Assembly: GCA_026874595.1 (NCBI GenBank)
Contig: CM049312.1
Span: forward strand, 27,149,956-27,213,955
Length of the DNA stretch: 64,000 bases
Direction of reading: 5' to 3'
DNA from: Sipunculus nudus
Taxonomy: Eukaryota > Annelida > Sipuncula > Golfingiida > Sipunculidae
Shown: one piece after another, positions 58,800-64,000 of the stretch
Numbering within the stretch: position 1 is the stretch's first letter
Layout of the letters: the number at the start of each line of letters is the position of its first letter
Translations under genes and position numbers: made by a program
Notes under the pieces: generated by a model
What the model was told of the DNA's origin: nothing
Databases searched by the model: none
What the model saw: the letters and a program-made list of their open reading frames with translations, nothing else

Positions 58800-60030
58800 T
58801 GACCCATGGATAACTTGTCTGGCTGAAAGTCATCTGAGCTAAAGCGATCAATCTTTGTCCGTCGTCCGCCATTCGTGCCGGCGTGCCGTCCGTCCGTCCG
58901 TTAACAGGGCACAACTAGTAACCGTTCGACCAAGAAACTTCTGTTTGTACATCCAGGGAGTTCATAACGAATCTCCTTGGTAACCTTAAATTAGGTCTCT
59001 GTTACAACTATCCGCCGAGCTATGGGGCTCGAAATACCCCTAAGACTAATTAAAATGTTATACAAAAGCTCAAGTACCTGAATATTTAATGCATTGATAG
59101 CTATGACTCCTTGCATGCATATTTATCATGGATTATTTCAGCTTTTCCTACAGACTGATGGCGCTACCTGTATTTTTCAATTTTTTACTCATTTTTTTTT
59201 ATTTTTGAGAACTTTAATTGAAGTATCAAATGTATACAGGGCACAAATTGTCACTCTTGGACCTATAATTTTATTACTTAATATCCAGGGAGGTATAGGG
59301 ACAGTTTACTGAAAACCTGAAATTAGCTCTCTGTTGCCCATGTCCTCGGAGCTATCGGGCTCCTAATTACCCCTCAGAGTAATTTAAAATTTGACCCACA
59401 AGCTTCAGTATCTGAATAGCTAATGCATTAATCGCTAGATTAATTTGCATGCATATTGACCTTGGAGTGTTTCATCATTTTCTCGAAACTGGTGGCGCCA
59501 CCTGTATTTTTTCGAATTGTAATGCATTTTTGTCTCTCTGTGGCCTTCAAATGAAGTATACGTACGTAAACAGGGCCCAAATCATTACTGTTGGACTTAG
59601 GATCTATCTTCTATCTTCACATCCATGGAGATCCATGAAAAATCTTCTAAGAAACCTGAAATTAATAAGGCCGTGGTGAATTAACTTTAGCAAATTAGAG
59701 AGAAACAGGATTTTAAAGCACACATTAAGTCAGATGGGTCACAAATTGTATCCATTTGGTCTAAATTCCTCATGCATGACTTTCTGGAAGGTCCCTAGAA
59801 TTTCTTTGAAAACCTGAAATGTTACTCTGATCTATTTACTGCAAGCTGTGTAAAAGAACTTGATGTTAACACTCTTTAAGTCAGGTGAGCACAAATGGTA
59901 GCAGCTGGATGTCGAATAAGGTCACTGTAACCTATATATGAGGTCTATTGACAAAATGCATGGTTTTGAACATACTTTGAGTCATTTTCTCCATTGTTCA
60001 AGGTTTCTAGAATTCAGCTGAGCGTCATGC
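58800..60030 (+). repeat. Composite tandem repeat, second locus
   Basis: The head 'tgaaagtcatctgagctaaa' with 'tttgtccgtcgtccgcc' and 'cgtccgtccgtccgttaac' is followed by diverged units ('aatctccttggtaaccttaa', 'ctgcatgcatatttatcatgg', 'gcgctacctgtatttttc'). Two units, at about 58917-59290 and 59320-59650, are clearly related to each other. It is the same family as 39900-41050. Confidence 0.7.
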
Positions 60031-61719
60031 CACGGTTAGGTTTGTATATGGAAAAACTACGGTATTCAACATCTCAAAGCTTCCTATGTTTCATAAGAAA
60101 TCGTTTAATCCATTACAGATGCAACAAAAAACGGGTAATTAAAGTATTTTGAGATATTGAAATAAATAAAAAAAATATATATAATTTTCTTGTGTCTTAG
60201 GGCATCATAAGCGCTTCGCATCGAAATTGGGAGGAATTTCCCAGAAATGTAACGATCTGATTACTCATATTTTTCAGGTGCTTCGAGCTGAGATCCGTCG
60301 TCGACTTTGACACAATATCTCCCCGTTACATAATCAGCGGAATATTAAATATAGAAGAAGTCTGGTTTATGCGCTGGTGGTTTTATGGACCTATAGAATG
60401 GACCAATATAAAATATGGTGATGGAATTTGAAACATTTAACAACTGAATTTCCAATATGCTTCGGATTCCTTGTCTCTTGTTGACACTGTAAGACATCCG
60501 CATAATGTAGATGGTAAAAAAATGTTCAGTGCGAATAAACGATAATTTGTGAATATCTCGGCACCTGGGTTCTAAATATTGCTTTTGACAAACACAAGTG
60601 ACAATTTTATAAACAAAGTTCTTAATATTGTTTGGATTATTGCTGAACCATCTGGTGAGTTATATGAATCTTTGCATTATGATTCTTTCAATTGTGTGTT
60701 GTGGTCATTTCTAATTTCTCCTATTATTGCCACTAATCTTTCCACCAGCCCTTGAAATTTTGAGTTGTGCCAATCATATCACAGTATTGACTCGGAACCA
60801 TATATATCTTGTCTATGACTATCAGGTAATGTTTTGGCAACCATATAATCCTGCCTGGTTAAAAGATTTCATACGGAATATTTTAAAAGAAAATTTCATA
60901 TTTTAAAGAAAACAACAGGACATTTAGGAAGATATTAAAGCAAGTAATGATAACTTAATTCAATAGGGCTTAGGACCTGTAGTGAAGTGTAGGACATGGC
61001 GGAGGTGTGCGCACTCGAAAGATTGTCTATTCCTGAACTAAATCATATTTGTTTTTCTCTATAAATCTTTTGATTGGATAGTTATCACAAGGGGATCAAT
61101 AAAAATTCCACAAGTTCATGGCACTTAGTTCATTCGCTATGGTCAGGCAATACACTAAATACTTGCATGATAACACTAATAATTTTTCTCAAGAAGCTTT
61201 ATAGTTTTTTTGTTTGCTTTTTTGTCTCTGAAACATATCTTAAATGTATGTATGGAACTTCAAATCACGTATTCTGTAAGATACACAGATCATTGGTACA
61301 GTGGCTGGTGCTGACATATGTTGAATAATATTGGAACTATAAGAAATAGATTTGAATCAACTATCCACACGAATCGACCACTAAATCAAAACGCTACATC
61401 TGTTGAATGAAAAGTGATCCATTCATTTCAAGTTTGTTTTTGCCGATGATACAAGCAATTGGCAAATTTACCCAGAAATGTTACTTTTTCACTTATCAAG
61501 TGGTGTCCTTTTTTTGTTTAGTTAGCAAATTACACTTAGAATATTGACATAATTACTGTTTACTACAAGAAACGTTATATGACAAGGATTACGAATTTAC
61601 TGGCACGAACATGCTTAGGAGTTTATCCGGAGTCACCACAGACACGCTTTCTTTACATAAGGGTTTGTGAAGCCTGTACTGATGTTTTATAAGGATTTTC
61701 CTATTGCATAAAAAAAAAC
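60031..61719. other. Intergenic stretch, nothing recognised
   Basis: AT-rich DNA with no convincing open frame; 61074-61328 (84 aa) has no domain. Confidence 0.45.
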
Positions 61720-62340
61720 ACCCGAATGTAGGATGGATGGCCCGAATGGTAAGGCCCTGTGACCATGACCTTTGATCCTTTTACGCCGCAATCAACAAAA
61801 ATCTTCCCCTATTAGCAGGTGAGCAATATCTGAAAGAAGGATAGTTTGTAATGAAAAGTTTGGCTAAAAATGCATGTACATTCTTTTTAAAGAAATTGGT
61901 CCTATTACCTCGCCCTTTGATCTCATGACTCCAAAATCGACAAGGTTCTTACATTTGTGGTGTGCCAAATATAAGTCAAACGAAACTGGTGTTATCTTCT
62001 AGAACCTAAATTGAGGACAGATGGCCCTTGCGACCTAAATCTTTCACCTTATGACACCAAAATTAATGAGATTCTTCCCATACTGGCCGGTCAGCTATAT
62101 GCGCAAAATGACAGGTTTGGGCTTAAAATGCATACAAAAAGTTTTTTAATAAGTGGGTCCTTTGACCTTTGACCTGATGCCTCCAAAATCATCAGGGTTC
62201 TTACTTAAGTGGTAACCATACATAAATAAAGTTTAAAATCCACATGTCAATCCAAACTGGTGTCAACATTCGGAAACAAAAGTGTGAATGGACGGACAGA
62301 CAGACATACAGGACAGGGTGACTACTTTACGGCATCCACT
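61720..62340 (+). repeat. Diverged tandem repeat of the 'gaccttt' type
   Basis: Units of about 150-160 bp recur with 'ggccctgtgacc', 'ccttttgaccttatgac'-like phrases, 'ccaaaatcaacaaggttctt' variants and 'taaaaatgcatgtac' or 'taaaatgcatacaa'. The array ends with 'atggacggacagacagaca', 'cagggtgactac' and 'cggcatccactta'. Such arrays are common in molluscan genomes by general knowledge. Non-coding. Confidence 0.65.
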
Positions 62341-62798
62341 TATGATCAAAAACACAACAGGTTTCGGGACACTAGATTAAACCATAGCTGAGGAAATGAC
62401 ATGATTGCTGTCATTTTATGGTCTTTAAAGTAAAAAAATGTTCAAATTAGACAAAAATAAAGTTTTCAGGAACTCGTTAAACTAGTCATGGTCAATATTC
62501 AAGGAAATGTTCATGAAAATACACGCATTAATTATCAAGATACTAGATGATTTGTAACATTTTTTTTATTTATCCTGCATGTACTACAAGCCATTTCGCT
62601 TGGAGGATACGAGTCACAGTGACCAAATTTCAGGTTTTAGAGTATTATCAGTCTGTCAGACAGGGGGTAATAATAATGAAACATCTGGACAAAAAAACTA
62701 GAAAATTAGAAAGCCTCTGATTTATTAATCAACGTTGGTTTTTCATATCATCCAGGACGATGGAGCCTTGGATTGATAAAGCTTCAATCGCTGATGCT
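62341..62798. other. Intergenic stretch
   Basis: No gene is recognised. The last part (62760-62798) resembles the region just after the stop codon of the C1q pseudogene at 25275 ('catcagcgattgaag' in the minus-strand reading). Confidence 0.5.
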
Positions 62799-63189
62799 TA
62801 GTAAGCGCGCAAAATGTAACCAGAGAAAGAGTTCCCGGTGTCATTATCCAGGTTGGCATTATTGCATGCATTCGCCGTTAGTTTATCGCCTTTTTTTCAA
62901 GGAGAGTGTGGTGCTTATATGAAGGGTTGAGTGTTTATTAGCTGCCCATCCTCGTGTGACACCGCGTACATTCAGCATTAGGTCGATACAGCCAAGACGT
63001 TTTTCTACTGAGAGACCGTTCACGTGGAAAACGTACAGACCAGACATTGATGCGGTAAATGCGTGTGTGTCAAGGTTATAACAGCCTCCATTGTTGAAAA
63101 ATACCCTGTTGTAAGGTATATTGTCATTTTAACTGAAGCGAAAATTTCTGGTCCGTGATAATCGGCAAGGAAGGCCAAATTATGCATTT
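62799..63189 (-). pseudogene. C1q pseudogene, last exon only, frameshifted
   Basis: After ttttttccag the minus strand encodes MHNLAFLADYHGPEI, then breaks by a 2-bp insertion near 63118. It continues in other frames with THAFTASMSGLYVFHVNGLS and a C-terminal end of the form SGYILRAY before TAA at 62801-62799. A second break lies near 62895-62905 in an A-rich run. It is close in sequence to the locus at 24887-25275, including the preceding intron 2 up to about 63360. Exons 1 and 2 were not found, so this is a truncated duplicate. Confidence 0.85.
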
Positions 63190-63659
63190 CTGGAAAAAAA
63201 ATTTAGTACGTCAGTATTTATTATTGGTAGCTTCTTGCTTTACTGAAGGATTACAATAAGTTTCACGGGTTATATTATAAAGCAAGGAGCCACATGACGA
63301 AATAACATTATGACTGTTGAACATTTTTCAAAATTCAAATTTTAATTGATTTATCCACATACATGTATGTATTTAGAGTTATTTGACGTCAGGGCTTGGG
63401 TTCTAATGCGACTCACAGCTTTTAAATGCAAATCAAATGTTTTAAATCTTTCAAATGTAAATGTATTTAGATATTATCAAATGCAAATGAAAGTGCGATA
63501 AAAAAGATCAAATGCATATGCAGATGCGATAAAAATCATTATATTCAAATGCACTTTAAACGCATTTTGCATTTGAGCCTTTTTTGGTTCCATTACATGC
63601 AACAGGACTCAGGTTTACCGCCCCTTTATTATAAGATTTTTTAATAACTAAATATTAAC
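63190..63659. other. Flank of the truncated C1q pseudogene
   Basis: 63190-63360 resembles intron 2 of the C1q pseudogene at 24638-24886 ('ccttgctttataat' is shared in reverse). From about 63424 to 63575, 'aaatgcaaatcaaatg'-like words recur as a short irregular repeat. Confidence 0.5.
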
Positions 63660-63894
63660 TGTGGGGCCTGGACAGCTGGGTGGTAAAACGCTTTGCTCTC
63701 TCCGCTGGGGACCCGGGTTCGATCCCCGGCATGGCTATGAAAGTGGGTTGTAGTTGCCCGTCCAAGGCCGGTGGTTTTCCCCGCGTACTCCGGTTTCCGC
63801 CACCCCTGCAGACTAACGAACGACGTCACCGGAGCCATGGAGAGTGCTTCGATTAGTAATAATGACTATCCCTACAATCCATGTTAAATAAATA

Positions 63895-63933
<39 letters not shown>
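63660..63933 (+). mobile_element. tRNA-derived SINE, family 1, copy 2, with (TA)n tail
   Basis: A tRNA-like head with an A-box-like 'tggtaaaacgctttg' and a B box GGTTCGATCCC (63716-63726) is followed by the family body ('tgggttgtagttgcccgtcc', 'aaggccggtggttttcc') and the tail 'caatccatgttaaataaat'. It runs into (TA)n at about 63899-63933. It matches the minus-strand copy at 16060-16300. Confidence 0.87.
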
Positions 63934-63936
<3 letters not shown>

Positions 63937-64000
63937 GTCTTGTTAAAAAATAGCCATGATTGTTACCACTGATATCGTGAGACTCACATATTAATAGTTA

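Overview
The window looks like nuclear DNA of a lophotrochozoan animal, most likely a bivalve mollusc. This is an inference from four C1q-domain loci in 64 kb, large introns, AT-rich DNA with many microsatellites, tRNA-derived SINEs, an L1-type LINE and Ty3/Gypsy elements. There is no bacterial-style gene packing. The only convincing host genes are small secreted C1q-domain proteins. They share one architecture: a signal-peptide exon ending in phase 0, a very small exon 2 ending in phase 1, and a last exon with the whole C1q domain. Two look intact (6348-7500 minus; 47813-51931 plus), one has an otherwise open frame but a missing ATG and one stop (24063-25275 plus), and one is a frameshifted last exon (62799-63189 minus).

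Layout. 1-4727: a decayed LTR retrotransposon on the minus strand, cut by the window edge. 6.2-7.6 kb: first C1q gene. 9.1-14.9 kb: a second copy of the same LTR family on the plus strand. In both copies integrase lies upstream of reverse transcriptase, the uncommon Gmr1-like order within Ty3/Gypsy. Both share a lesion in reverse transcriptase, and they carry different integrase deletions. 15.2-17.7 kb: dispersed repeats and a SINE. 17.7-19.6 kb: a 20-bp-unit minisatellite with a 240-bp higher-order repeat, enclosed by 29-bp inverted termini. 20-23.3 kb: SINE pieces, a possible EGF-like exon and a short retroposon with a target-site duplication. 24-25.8 kb: C1q pseudogene with a duplicated 3' flank.

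28.3-35.8 kb: a large inverted repeat with arms of about 2.76 kb around a 1.9-kb spacer. 39.9-46.8 kb: a modular tandem repeat split by a nearly full-length, dead L1-like LINE. 47.8-52 kb: third C1q gene, with a 3.5-kb first intron that holds LINE and SINE debris. 55.8-56.5 kb: solo LTR of the same LTR family. 56.6-62.3 kb: a MITE-like element and two families of diverged repeats. 62.8-63.9 kb: truncated C1q pseudogene and a SINE.

The C1q genes probably encode secreted recognition proteins of the kind expanded in bivalve innate immunity. The rest of the window records repeated insertion, deletion and recombination of mobile DNA around this small gene family. Exon boundaries are read from GT/AG sites, frame continuity and comparison between loci; no database search was possible.
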